From NCBI GenBank assembly GCA_017610175.1, contig JAFCCO010000001.1:1-64000 (forward strand): a stretch of DNA of 64,000 nt, written 5' to 3'. Origin of the DNA: Candidatus Iainarchaeum sp. Lineage in GTDB: Archaea; Iainarchaeota; Iainarchaeia; Iainarchaeales; GCA-2688035. The translations under genes and the position numbers were made by a program. This document shows, piece after piece, positions 6,816 through 15,037 of this stretch (within the stretch, counting starts at the first letter, position 1; every line of letters begins with the position of its first letter). The notes below the pieces were generated by a model, which saw only the letters and a program-made list of their open reading frames with translations, made no database searches and had not been told where the DNA came from.

Positions 6816-8022
6816 CCAGCCTCCATCTTGTAGCTTCCTTTTTGCTTATTGCAACCTTCTGCCCTTTTTCAACAACAACACTGTTTCCGAGAACAGCCTC
6901 TAATTTGTTGTTTGCACTGGAGGTAACTGTTCCAATTAAAGGCATTGTTCCAACTGTCAGCACAATCTTTTCATTCATCTTTATTTCAGCGCTTCCTTTT
7001 CCCACAAGCCTTTCAATTGGCTGCACTTCAAGCTTAATTTTTGTTATTGGCTCCGGGACGTTTCCGGGGATTCCGATTACCTGGCCGCGCATTTTGTCGT
7101 TTTGGGTTATTGAGGGGTCAAGTTCTGTTCCAACCGCAATTAGGCCGCCTGCGTGCGCTTCCTTAATTTCCCCTGATGCGCATCCAAGGCTTACAATTTT
7201 TGTTTCAATCGGCTTTCCATCCACTCCGGGTGAGACAACTATCCTGTCGCCGACCTTTAATTTTCCCTGGTCAATTGAGCCTCCAAGAACGCCTCCCTTA
7301 AGCTCCGCCGGATTTACACCCGGTTTGTTTATGTCAAAGCTTCTTGCGCAGTGCATGTGAAGCGGTTTGTTCAATTCAAAGTTTGGTGTTGGGATTGCCG
7401 TGTTTATTGTTTCCATTAGCAGCTCCAGGTTTGTCCCAAAGTGCGCCGCTACCGGAATTATTGGCACGTTTTTGTATCCGTGCCCTTCAAGGAAATCGTT
7501 TATTTCTTTCATGCTTTCCATTGCCCTTTTTCTGCCAACAAGGTCTATCTTGTTTTGCGCAATCACAATGTTTTTCACGCCGGCTATTTTCAAAGCAACT
7601 AGGTGTTCTGTAGTTTGGGGTTGGGGGCATTTTTCGTTGGCCGCAATCACAAGTATTGCGCCGTGCATTAATGCCGCTCCGCTTAGCATTGTTGTCATCA
7701 GGGTCTCATGCCCTGGGGCGTCGACGAAACTTACAGTCCTAATCCTTTTTGCTTTCTTTCCGCAGTCAGGGCAAACGGCTTTGTTTGTGTATGTGTCTTT
7801 CTTTTTGCAGTCGCATGTGTAGAAGGTTACATCTGCGTAGCCAAGCCTGATTGAGATTCCTCTCTTTAGCTCTTCGCTGTGCGTATCGGTCCATTTCCCG
7901 GTCAGGGCCTGTGTGAGGCTTGTCTTCCCGTGGTCAACGTGCCCGATCATTCCTATGTTTAGGTCTGCCTGCACAGTCTTTGGCTTTTCGCTCTTCTTCT
8001 TTGTTTCCTTCTTCACAACCAT
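6793..8022 (-). CDS. eif2g: translation initiation factor aIF2 gamma
   Basis: The GTPase subunit of aIF2, which brings initiator Met-tRNA to the small subunit. Length 409 is normal. Visible are G1 GHVDHGKT (27-34), switch 1 with KRGISIRLGYA, an inserted zinc knuckle (C70, C72, C84, C87), G3 DAPGHE (101-106), NKIDLV, and the two beta-barrel domains with GVNPAELKGGVLGGS. The N-terminus has a lysine-rich extension of about 18 residues. It starts behind S6e with a CAGGTAAAAG ribosome site. Confidence 0.97.
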   Translation of the reverse strand: MVVKKETKKKSEKPKTVQADLNIGMIGHVDHGKTSLTQALTGKWTDTHSEELKRGISIRLGYADVTFYTCDCKKKDTYTNKAVCPDCGKKAKRIRTVSFVDAPGHETLMTTMLSGAALMHGAILVIAANEKCPQPQTTEHLVALKIAGVKNIVIAQNKIDLVGRKRAMESMKEINDFLEGHGYKNVPIIPVAAHFGTNLELLMETINTAIPTPNFELNKPLHMHCARSFDINKPGVNPAELKGGVLGGSIDQGKLKVGDRIVVSPGVDGKPIETKIVSLGCASGEIKEAHAGGLIAVGTELDPSITQNDKMRGQVIGIPGNVPEPITKIKLEVQPIERLVGKGSAEIKMNEKIVLTVGTMPLIGTVTSSANNKLEAVLGNSVVVEKGQKVAISKKEATRWRLVAFGIVQ

Positions 8023-8037
8023 TGCTTTTACCTGTTT

Positions 8038-8529
8038 TTACTTTCTAACTTTTCCCTTTGCCGCCTTTGCGTCTCCGGCCATTTCAACGTTTCCAACGTT
8101 TTCAAGTGATTTTTTCACAAGCCTTTCTTTTGCTGACTCTTCCTTTTCCTTTGGAGCGGCTTCCTCTACTTTCTTGAAGTACTCATCAAGTGGCTTGTCT
8201 CCTGTTGTTGTCACTTTAACGTTTATTTGCATGGTTTCAGGGCTGATTGTGTCACCGCGAACGCTTTTTCTCTTTCGCTGGCCTTTCCTCTTTGGCTCGA
8301 ACCCAATGCCGCCTGCTAGCAGCATTTTCTTTCTTCCCGGGCCCTGAAGGCTTTTTCTCATTGGAAAGCCTTGCTTGTCGCTTCCACCTGTTATTTTTGC
8401 TTTGTAGCCTGTAAGCCCGATTAGGCCAAGGCCAACTTCTTCCCCAATTGTTCGGTTAAGGAAAACAGCTTCTTCTGTCTTTTTGCTGAATGCCTTGCCG
8501 CTTTTGGGGTCGGAAATCACTATATTCAT
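8038..8529 (-). CDS. rps6e: ribosomal protein eS6
   Basis: The 163 residues begin MNIVISDPKSGKAF and contain GLTGYKAKITGGSDKQGFPM and the GRKKMLLAGGIGF block typical of S6e. Residues after about 125 form a charged tail beyond the usual archaeal length. The ATG overlaps the aIF5B stop as ATGA. Order aIF5B-S6e-aIF2-gamma is a common archaeal grouping of initiation functions. Confidence 0.95.
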   Translation of the reverse strand: MNIVISDPKSGKAFSKKTEEAVFLNRTIGEEVGLGLIGLTGYKAKITGGSDKQGFPMRKSLQGPGRKKMLLAGGIGFEPKRKGQRKRKSVRGDTISPETMQINVKVTTTGDKPLDEYFKKVEEAAPKEKEESAKERLVKKSLENVGNVEMAGDAKAAKGKVRK

Positions 8530-10286
8530 TCGTCATCCGCCTCCTTATTTTTTTCAACAATGCTTTTAATCTCTCCAAGCAGTTCTTTTTCTTCCAGGTT
8601 AAGGGTTCCCTTAAGCTGTTCAATTTGAATGAACTGGGTTTTTGGAATCTGTGACAAAAGGACCTGGTTTTCTTCAAGGTTGCGTCCAACCACTCCCTTG
8701 TTAATGCTTACCGCAATCTCTTCTCCCTTAACTGCCTGCTTTATTGTTTCGTTCTTGCTTTGAATTGCAACTACCTTACCAATCACTTTTCCGTTTTCGT
8801 CCATTACGTTTATTCCTGACTTGAGTTTTCCTTCGAGAACTTTCACTCCGATTACAGCCGGCTTGCTGTTGTGGAATGTGCAGCCTGTAAGGAATCTCAT
8901 TTTAACGGGAAGTGTAAGTGCTGAAAGTTTTTCGTTTTTCTTTCTTTCCTTTGCTGCGTTTGCCCATTCGGAGTATTCTTCAAGCAGCTTGTATACAACG
9001 TTTCCTGAAAAGATAAGTACATTTCTTTTCTTTGCTTCCTCGGGAACATTGTTGTCTGCCTTTACTCCGAACCCGAAAATCACGCCCTTAAGTTCGTCTT
9101 TTTCGCGAACGCTAGCAGCTTCCATTACATCGTTTTTTGTGATGTCCCCGATGTCTGCCTTCTTTGCCTTAAGCCCTTCTTTGTCCAAAAGGACTGTGAG
9201 TGCTTCAAGCGAACCCAGTGTGTCTGCTTTGAGTACGGCTCCAACACTTTCTGTTTCAATCCTTATGCTTGCCATTTCCTGTTCAATTGCTTTTTCTTCC
9301 TCACCCGTTTTCACAACTGCAAGCGGGGCTCCTGAGAGTGCGTCTTCAAGCCCGGGCGCGGAAATTTTTATTCCCGATGCTGCGTGAACCTCTTTCACTG
9401 AGTTGAATTTGTCGCCTGATTCGCGCATTTCACGAAGCGGCTTTGGCTTGAGCAGGGCTCTCACCTTTGTTTTGATTACTCCGTTGCGCCCCCCAAGGAC
9501 TATTTCCTGGTTTGCTTTAATCATTCCGTCGTAAAGTATAACGTCAATTGTTTTTCCCAGCCCTCGCTCTTCGTTGATTTCGAGAATTGTTCCCTTGCCG
9601 GCGTCGTTTTCACTTATTTCTAAATTCTTTTTCAGGAATTTTTGGCTTAGGCCGCTGAGCAGTGTCAGAAGCTCAGGGATTCCTTCTCCTGTTTTTGCGC
9701 TGAGTGGCACAATGGGGACTTGTTTTGTGAAGTCTCCGCACCGATCAAACCTTTCTGATTGGAAACCGTGTTCGAAAATTTTTCCAATCAAAATGTAGAG
9801 TTTTTCATCAAGAAGTGCTTTTGCCCTTTCGTCCTGGTTTTGCAGGTTGGCTGAGAATTCCCCTTCCTTTGACTGCCAGCCTTGAACAAGGTCTATTTTG
9901 TTTGCCGCAATTATAAAGGGGGTTTTGAATGTTTTGAGTATTTCAAGCGCTTCGATTGTTTGGGGCTGCAGCCCTTGTGTAACGTCAACCACCAGCACTG
10001 CAAGATCTGCAATGCTGCCCCCTCTTTCGCGCAGTGAGGTAAATGCTTCGTGCCCAGGGGTGTCAATAAAGAGAAGCCCTGGGATTGAAACTTCAAAGCC
10101 GTATTTTTTGAGCAGGCCTGAGGCTATTTTCTCCACTATGTGAAACGGAACCTCTGTTGCACCGATGTGCTGTGTTATGGCTCCCGCTTCCTTTTTGGCT
10201 ATTCCTGTTCCGCGGATTTTGTCAAGCAACAGGGTTTTGCCGTGGTCGACATGCCCTAAAACTGTTATTATTGGCTGCCTAATCAT
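8526..10286 (-). CDS. infB: translation initiation factor aIF5B (IF2-like)
   Basis: A GTPase that joins ribosomal subunits at initiation. It has 586 residues from the ATG at 10286, preceded by a GAGG ribosome site just after the dUTPase stop; the frame upstream of this ATG lies inside the dUTPase gene and is not needed. GHVDHGKT is at 11-18, DTPGHE at 75-80, then NKIDLV. The beta barrel, the IF2-domain 3 region and the C-terminal barrel with FHNSKPAVIGVKV follow. No intein is present, though this gene carries one in some archaea. Confidence 0.96.
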   Translation of the reverse strand: MIRQPIITVLGHVDHGKTLLLDKIRGTGIAKKEAGAITQHIGATEVPFHIVEKIASGLLKKYGFEVSIPGLLFIDTPGHEAFTSLRERGGSIADLAVLVVDVTQGLQPQTIEALEILKTFKTPFIIAANKIDLVQGWQSKEGEFSANLQNQDERAKALLDEKLYILIGKIFEHGFQSERFDRCGDFTKQVPIVPLSAKTGEGIPELLTLLSGLSQKFLKKNLEISENDAGKGTILEINEERGLGKTIDVILYDGMIKANQEIVLGGRNGVIKTKVRALLKPKPLREMRESGDKFNSVKEVHAASGIKISAPGLEDALSGAPLAVVKTGEEEKAIEQEMASIRIETESVGAVLKADTLGSLEALTVLLDKEGLKAKKADIGDITKNDVMEAASVREKDELKGVIFGFGVKADNNVPEEAKKRNVLIFSGNVVYKLLEEYSEWANAAKERKKNEKLSALTLPVKMRFLTGCTFHNSKPAVIGVKVLEGKLKSGINVMDENGKVIGKVVAIQSKNETIKQAVKGEEIAVSINKGVVGRNLEENQVLLSQIPKTQFIQIEQLKGTLNLEEKELLGEIKSIVEKNKEADDE

Positions 10287-10296
10287 TCCGATTCCC

Positions 10297-10728
10297 TCAG
10301 TCAAGTCCTGTTGAACCAAAACCGCTTTCGTTCCTGCTTGTTTCATCAAGCTCTTCTACCTCGTTTAGTTCTGCCTTTTCAACTTTGTTGAATACCATTT
10401 GGGCTATTTTCTTTCCTTTTTCCACGGTGTATTTTTCCTTTCCGTGGTTTACAACTATTACCCCGATTTCTCCCCTGTAGCCTTCGTCCACTGTTCCAGG
10501 GGTGTTCAAAACCGTGATTCCGTGCTTGAGCGCGAGCCCGCTTTTTGGGCGGACCTGTGCTTCAAATCCTTTCGGGAGAGCAATTTTTATTCCGGTTGGA
10601 ATCAGTGCAATCTCCCCCACATCGATTTCCTTGGTTTCGTTGGCGTAGAGGTCTACTCCGGCGTCTCCCTCGTGGGCGTATGCCGGCATTACGACCTCTT
10701 TGTCCAACTTTTTAACCAATACTTTCAA
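10297..10728 (-). CDS. dut: dUTP diphosphatase (trimeric dUTPase)
   Basis: It hydrolyses dUTP to dUMP and diphosphate, keeping uracil out of DNA and supplying dUMP for dTMP synthesis. All five trimeric dUTPase motifs are present in 143 residues: DAGVDLY (22-28), PKSGLALKHG (61-70), GTVDEGYRGEI (78-88), GKKIAQ (105-110) and RNESGFGSTG (132-141). Translation appears to start at a TTG behind an AAAGGTG ribosome site. It lies between ndk and infB, where most archaea have nothing; pairing with a nucleoside diphosphate kinase makes metabolic sense. Confidence 0.95.
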   Translation of the reverse strand: MKVLVKKLDKEVVMPAYAHEGDAGVDLYANETKEIDVGEIALIPTGIKIALPKGFEAQVRPKSGLALKHGITVLNTPGTVDEGYRGEIGVIVVNHGKEKYTVEKGKKIAQMVFNKVEKAELNEVEELDETSRNESGFGSTGLD

Positions 10729-10745
10729 TCAATGCACCTTTTTTT

Positions 10746-11219
10746 TTATTTCTCCAGGTATTGTTCGTCTTTGCTGTAAATCCAGTCAAAGTTCATCTTT
10801 GCGTATTCAAAGATTTCGTCTTCCTTGAAGAACCTGCTTATTTCTTCTTCAGCTATTTCAATGTCTTCGGATGCGTGCACAATGTTGTTCTGGTTGCTGA
10901 TACTGTAGTCGCCCCTTATTGTGCCTGGATTTGCTTCGCGTCCCTGTGTGGAACCCACCATTTTTCTTACGACATCGACCGCTTCTTTTCCGTAGAGAAC
11001 AACTGCAATTGACGGGATGCTTGACATGTAGCTTATTAGTTCTTTGAAGAACTTTTTGTCTTTGTGGTGTGCATAGTGCTCTTTTAGTGTGTATGGCTGA
11101 AGCATCACCATCTTCATGCCCAATATCTTAAGTCCCTTGTTTTCGAATTTCTTGATTACTTCTCCGACAAGTGACCTGTTCACCGCATCAGGCTTTATTA
11201 TTACCAATGTCCTTTGCAT
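10746..11219 (-). CDS. ndk: nucleoside diphosphate kinase
   Basis: It transfers the terminal phosphate between nucleoside triphosphates and diphosphates through a phospho-histidine. The 157 residues include TLVIIKPDAV at the start, RKMVGSTQGREANPGTIRGD, and the active-site H115 in NIVHASED; most family members have Gly-Ser-Asp where this has Ala-Ser-Glu after the His, a mild variation. It lies in the conserved archaeal order L7Ae-S28e-L24e-NDK-aIF5B. Confidence 0.96.
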   Translation of the reverse strand: MQRTLVIIKPDAVNRSLVGEVIKKFENKGLKILGMKMVMLQPYTLKEHYAHHKDKKFFKELISYMSSIPSIAVVLYGKEAVDVVRKMVGSTQGREANPGTIRGDYSISNQNNIVHASEDIEIAEEEISRFFKEDEIFEYAKMNFDWIYSKDEQYLEK

Positions 11220-11226
11220 TTTTCAA

Positions 11227-11472
11227 TCACCTTTTCTTCTTTTTCTTTCTGGTCCTTTTGACCTTTTGCCTTTTTGCACCGGATTTCTTTTCAGCGGCCT
11301 TTTCCTTATGATAGGTTTCGGTCCACTTTACCGCGTGCGGGCTTCTCTTCAGTTTGAGAGAATTCTTTTGGCATTTGTTTGAGCAGAAAAACAGTGCTGT
11401 ACCGTCCTTCTTTGCGAAAAGGGTACCCTCTCCTTTCTGCATCTGTGTTCCGCAAAATGAGCATTTTGGCAT
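11227..11472 (-). CDS. rpl24e: ribosomal protein eL24
   Basis: Eighty-one residues with the L24e zinc finger (C4, C7, C30, C34: MPKCSFCG and FFCSNKC) and the KWTETYHKEKA segment, ending in a very basic tail (RTRKKKKKR). It has a clear GGTGATAA ribosome site and is followed by ndk after 7 bases. Confidence 0.95.
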   Translation of the reverse strand: MPKCSFCGTQMQKGEGTLFAKKDGTALFFCSNKCQKNSLKLKRSPHAVKWTETYHKEKAAEKKSGAKRQKVKRTRKKKKKR

Positions 11473-11479
11473 TTTTTTA

Positions 11480-11686
11480 TCACCTTGTTTTAATTTCCTT
11501 GGCTTCCCTTTCCGTGCTCAGCAAAATTACGATGTCTTTAATCTGGACGTTTCCCTTAATGTTTCTTCTTTTAACTCGTCCCTTGTCTCTTCCGTCCAAA
11601 ACCTTGCATAGCACCTGCACGATTTCTCCGTGCACGCCGGTTCTTTTTATGATCTCAACAATTTCCGCAGGTGTTCCTTGTTCCAT
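11480..11686 (-). CDS. rps28e: ribosomal protein eS28
   Basis: Sixty-eight residues with the small OB-fold of S28e: [17 protein letters not shown], then [17 protein letters not shown] and the C-terminal [11 protein letters not shown]. Second gene of the cluster, 16 bases behind L7Ae. Confidence 0.95.
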   Translation of the reverse strand: MEQGTPAEIVEIIKRTGVHGEIVQVLCKVLDGRDKGRVKRRNIKGNVQIKDIVILLSTEREAKEIKTR

Positions 11687-11702
11687 TCAAAATCAACCCC
11701 GT

Positions 11703-12068
11703 TTACTTTGTAAGATCTGCCAGTTTTTTTGTTATTTCGGCAAGTTCTTTTTTAGCGTCGCCTTCCTCTGTAACTGCAATTGAAGCCGTACCAACACCTA
11801 TGCCTACTTTACCGCCTAGGTCCTTCTTTGTTTTTACGTAGCTGAAAGGAATGTTTTTTTCCTTGCAGATGAGTGGCAAGTGCATGACTATCTCTGCAGG
11901 CTCAACATCCTTTGCGATGAGAACAAGCTTTGCGTTGCCTCTTTCTATGGCTTTGGTTACTTCGTTAACGCCGATTCTTACTTTTCCCTTCTTCTTTGCT
12001 TTTTCTGCAAAGACCAGGGTTTCCTCTGCTAATGCGTCTGGTACTTCGAATTTTACATATTCCGCCAT
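11703..12068 (-). CDS. rpl7ae: ribosomal protein L7Ae (eL8), K-turn binding protein
   Basis: It binds kink-turns in rRNA and is also the core protein of box C/D and H/ACA guide RNPs in archaea. The 121 residues contain GVNEVTKAIERGNAKLVLIAKDVEP, the signature RNA-binding segment, and LPLICKEKNIPF. The ATG at 12068 has an almost ideal ribosome site, AGGAGGTG, so I prefer it over the in-frame upstream start. It is the first gene of the 16-gene minus-strand cluster that runs to kae1. Confidence 0.96.
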   Translation of the reverse strand: MAEYVKFEVPDALAEETLVFAEKAKKKGKVRIGVNEVTKAIERGNAKLVLIAKDVEPAEIVMHLPLICKEKNIPFSYVKTKKDLGGKVGIGVGTASIAVTEEGDAKKELAEITKKLADLTK

Positions 12069-12156
12069 TGGAACACCTCCTTGGCCCATTTAGTGGGGCT
12101 TCATCGTCATAGGCGAAAAAAAGTTTATTTTTTCTAAAATAATTGCCCTTGGGAAT

Positions 12157-12165
12157 GTTTAAAAA
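12157..12165 (-). promoter_or_regulatory. probable TATA box of the L7Ae-to-Kae1 cluster
   Basis: TTTTTAAAC on the minus strand would place the transcript start near 12135 and give a leader of about 65 bases ending in the AGGAGGTG site. A second AT-rich stretch at 12121-12135 could also serve. Confidence 0.4.
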
Positions 12166-12181
12166 GGTAATTAAACGGCTT

Positions 12182-13051
12182 TTAATGCAGTTTTTTTGCG
12201 TAATATGTAACTCTTTTCATTCCCTCGTTTGTGGGCACTGAAAGCCTTTCCCTGGCAAATCCGTTTCTTTCAGGAAATGTTTTGTAAAAGGCCTTTCTTG
12301 TTTCCGGCTGGATTGTTACCCCCGGTTTTTGGAAAAAAGGGTTGTTGCTTGGAAGTATTGCAAGCCTTTCAAACCCGAGTTTTCTGCACTGTGTTTCAAC
12401 CTCTTTCATCCATCTTTTGTACCAGCCGTCGTACCTTCTTTTGATGGCGCGCGCTTCGGCAATGCTCTTTGGGTCTTTTGTGTATTTTGTGCTTGTTATG
12501 CTGAAATATTCTGCCCTTATTTCAACCGCCTGAACAAACATTGTTGGTTTTTTTTCCCGCCCCACAAAGCTGGCTGTTCCCCCAATGTATCCGAGCGCTC
12601 CCCTTGCATCCATTACAAAGTCCTGCGGCCATCGGAGTGCGTCAAGCCAGGCAAGTTTTCCTGATTTTTTTATTTCTGCAGTTGTGGGGTATGCCATGAA
12701 CCTTACAGGCATGCCAATCATGTCCTTGAAGCCGTACATATGGTCTGCGGGCTCATAGGCATATAGCGGGTTCACTTCGCTGGAACCGTGTTCAATCCTT
12801 GACTTGCTTTTGTAGCCGATTACCGGCTCAAAAATAAGTTCAACCGCTCCTTTTTTCTTTCCCTGCCCCCAAACCATTTTTTTGCCCTTGAAGCCGTGCA
12901 CTGCTTTTAGCGCAATAGCAGTTCTTCTTCGCATTGATTCGCGAAACTTAGCGGGGAGCTTTTCAAGTTGTATTCCCCTGCGTTTCCTTAATATTGAGTC
13001 CCTTAGTTTCGGGTCGCGGAGAAACGGGTGCCTTTGCTTGCTTTTTGCCAT
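12182..13051 (-). CDS. unknown basic protein downstream of gltX
   Basis: The 289 residues follow gltX after 19 bases, so they are probably cotranscribed. I do not recognise the family. The N-terminus is strongly basic (KSKQRHPFL, ILRKRRG, SMRRRTA) and might contact RNA. The middle has an AYEPADHMYGFKDMIGMPVRF stretch and an aromatic ARGALGYIGGTASFVG segment. The C-terminal third (YDGWYKRWMKEVETQCRKLGFERLAIL, broken here only for description) reads like an alpha/beta unit followed by LPSNNPFF and TFPERNGFARE. No signal peptide or membrane segment is present. The even codon use and the neighbour suggest a real gene. Confidence 0.7.
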   Translation of the reverse strand: MAKSKQRHPFLRDPKLRDSILRKRRGIQLEKLPAKFRESMRRRTAIALKAVHGFKGKKMVWGQGKKKGAVELIFEPVIGYKSKSRIEHGSSEVNPLYAYEPADHMYGFKDMIGMPVRFMAYPTTAEIKKSGKLAWLDALRWPQDFVMDARGALGYIGGTASFVGREKKPTMFVQAVEIRAEYFSITSTKYTKDPKSIAEARAIKRRYDGWYKRWMKEVETQCRKLGFERLAILPSNNPFFQKPGVTIQPETRKAFYKTFPERNGFARERLSVPTNEGMKRVTYYAKKLH

Positions 13052-13070
13052 GCGGTTTTACCTGAACCCA

Positions 13071-14732
13071 TTATTCGTTTGTAAAAATCAGTTTTGCCTT
13101 TTTTCCCTCAATTGATTCAATGCGGCAGAATCCGAACCGGTCAAAGTGGACAACGGTTCCTTCCTTTTCTTTCAGGATTTCTTCCCCTGCAAGGCCTGCA
13201 ATTCTGCTTGCGTCATCCATTAAAATTTCAATGTCTGCGCCCTCCAAAATCCACTGCATTATATGCTTTTTTCCGGGCAGTTCCCCAATGTATTCCGCAA
13301 ATGCCTGGAGTTCATCCTTTTTTGAAATTTTTACATCGTATGCGTTTCTGAGCCTGAAAACGTCCCCTTTCTTGAATTTCCCAAGTTCCTCTTTGTCAAC
13401 CAGGAACCTTTGCTCCCTTGCAAGCCGGAAAGTGTTTCCGTCAACCTCAACTTCCTTTTCAGGGGAGTGGCTTACATCAAGAATGATTGGTTCCCTGAAA
13501 AAGGCTATTCTCACAAGTTCTGTTCCAAGCGCGTCCTTGTTCAGGTCAGCCAGTCTTTTTCCGTCAATGCTTGCGTCAGAGCTTTTCACCCCAACCTCAA
13601 GTATTGCGTTGCGAAGAGCCTTTGCCTGGAAGCCGCGGCGCCGTAGAGCGCGAATTGTCCCCAGCCTTGGGTCATCCCAGCCTGAAAAGCTTCCTTCCTC
13701 AATTCCTGCCTTGATTTTGCTTGTGCTAAGTATTGTTTCTCCAAGTTTTATTCTCCCAAAGTGGAAGCTGTGGGGGTATTTCCACCCCAAATATTTGTAG
13801 AGGTATTCCTGCTTGGTTTGGTTTTGCTCGTGCTCTTGCCCGCGAAGAATCAGTGTCACTCCAAGTTCGTGGTCGTCTATTGCCGAGGCAAGGTTGTAGC
13901 TTGGCCACACAAACTTTCCCTTTGTTTTCGGGTTTGGGTGGATTGGGTTGTCCACAACTTTTGCGGCCCACCAGTCCCTTATGCTTGGGTCCGGATTTTT
14001 CAAATCTGTTTTAATTCGCAGAACCGCTTGCTTTTCCTTGAACTCGTTGGAAAACATTTTTGCAAGCCTTGCAGTTTGTTCTTTGGTTTCGAGCCCGCGG
14101 CAGGGGCAGGCCTGCTTTTTTCTTATTAGCGCGCGCCATTTTTCTGAGTCGCAGGTGCATACATATGCATTTCCCTGTTCGGTCACTTTTTTCATGTATT
14201 TGTAGTAAATTTCAAGCCGGTCTGAGGCAAAGTATGTTTCGCTTATGCTGCAGTCCAGCCATTCAAGGTCCTCTTTGAATATTTGTTCCGCGTTCTCAAT
14301 TGGCTTTTTTACCTTTGGATCAGTGTCGTCAAAGCGCAGAATCATCTTTCCGCTGTAAATTTTTGCAAATTCATCGCTTAAAATTGCGGCCCTTGCGTTT
14401 CCAAGGTGGAACGGCCCGTTCGGGTTTGGGGCGTATCTTGTTACAACCTGTTCTTTTTCTGCCCACTCAAGTGCGGGAAGGAACCCTTCTTTTTCTTTTG
14501 GCTTTAGTTCGTATCCCTTTTCCTCAAATGCCTTGAATTCCTTTTCAATTTCGGGCATTTTCATTGAGTTTACTTTTTTTACGGCATCAATCACCGAGGG
14601 CATTGCGTCTTTTATCTCAAGGTCTGGATTAAGCGCTTTTACTTTGCCAACAACAGCCCCAACACTTGCTTTTCCTGCGTGAAGTGCTGCGTTTTTTATC
14701 GCGTATTTGTATGCGTCTTCGTAGAAACCCAT
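13071..14732 (-). CDS. gltX: glutamyl-tRNA synthetase (archaeal type)
   Basis: It charges tRNA-Glu, and in most archaea tRNA-Gln as well before amidation. The 553 residues include an N-terminal helical extension (1-95), the HIGH-class motif HLGN at 109-112, FDDTDP, a zinc knuckle (C192, C194, C209, C211), the class-I RGQEHEQN block, the KMSKS equivalent LSTSK at 335-339, and the archaeal/eukaryotic beta-barrel anticodon domain. The ATG at 14732 lies about 35 bases after a TATA box, giving a leader under 10 bases. Confidence 0.96.
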   Translation of the reverse strand: MGFYEDAYKYAIKNAALHAGKASVGAVVGKVKALNPDLEIKDAMPSVIDAVKKVNSMKMPEIEKEFKAFEEKGYELKPKEKEGFLPALEWAEKEQVVTRYAPNPNGPFHLGNARAAILSDEFAKIYSGKMILRFDDTDPKVKKPIENAEQIFKEDLEWLDCSISETYFASDRLEIYYKYMKKVTEQGNAYVCTCDSEKWRALIRKKQACPCRGLETKEQTARLAKMFSNEFKEKQAVLRIKTDLKNPDPSIRDWWAAKVVDNPIHPNPKTKGKFVWPSYNLASAIDDHELGVTLILRGQEHEQNQTKQEYLYKYLGWKYPHSFHFGRIKLGETILSTSKIKAGIEEGSFSGWDDPRLGTIRALRRRGFQAKALRNAILEVGVKSSDASIDGKRLADLNKDALGTELVRIAFFREPIILDVSHSPEKEVEVDGNTFRLAREQRFLVDKEELGKFKKGDVFRLRNAYDVKISKKDELQAFAEYIGELPGKKHIMQWILEGADIEILMDDASRIAGLAGEEILKEKEGTVVHFDRFGFCRIESIEGKKAKLIFTNE

Positions 14733-14762
14733 GGTTATCAACAAAACATTTAAGGAAAAATC

Positions 14763-14770
14763 AGTATAAA
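14763..14770 (-). promoter_or_regulatory. TATA box of gltX
   Basis: TTTATACT on the minus strand, centred about 35 bases before the gltX ATG. Initiation about 26 bases downstream would leave a leader of about 9 bases. Confidence 0.5.
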
Positions 14771-14791
14771 TTGGTTTGCTTTAGGGGCCTG

Positions 14792-15037
14792 TTACTTCTT
14801 CTTTTTGCTTGCCCTTATAATCTGCCTTATTCCTTTCGCCTGCTTTGTAAGTGCTTTACGTTCATCTCGAATTATGGATCTTTTTACTTTCTTCTGATGT
14901 TTAGCACTCATTAGTTTAAATGCGCTTTCAAATGCCTTCATTTGTTGGCTTTTCATAGCCCGTTCTGTCGCCAGCTTGTTTAGCCTTCTTCTTTTTTCAA
15001 GCAGCCCTGCTTTTGGTGCTTTTTTTGGCTTAGGCAT
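14792..15037 (-). CDS. small highly basic protein
   Basis: Eighty-one residues from the ATG at 15037, which overlaps the end of the TrmB-like gene by 8 bases and has an AGGT site five bases upstream. More than a third of residues are Lys or Arg (LLEKRRRLNKLATERAM, IIRDERKALTK, ending in SKKKK). It is predicted mostly helical, and a nucleic-acid or ribosome-binding role is plausible. I do not recognise it. Translational coupling to the regulator gene suggests they are used together. Confidence 0.6.
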   Translation of the reverse strand: MPKPKKAPKAGLLEKRRRLNKLATERAMKSQQMKAFESAFKLMSAKHQKKVKRSIIRDERKALTKQAKGIRQIIRASKKKK

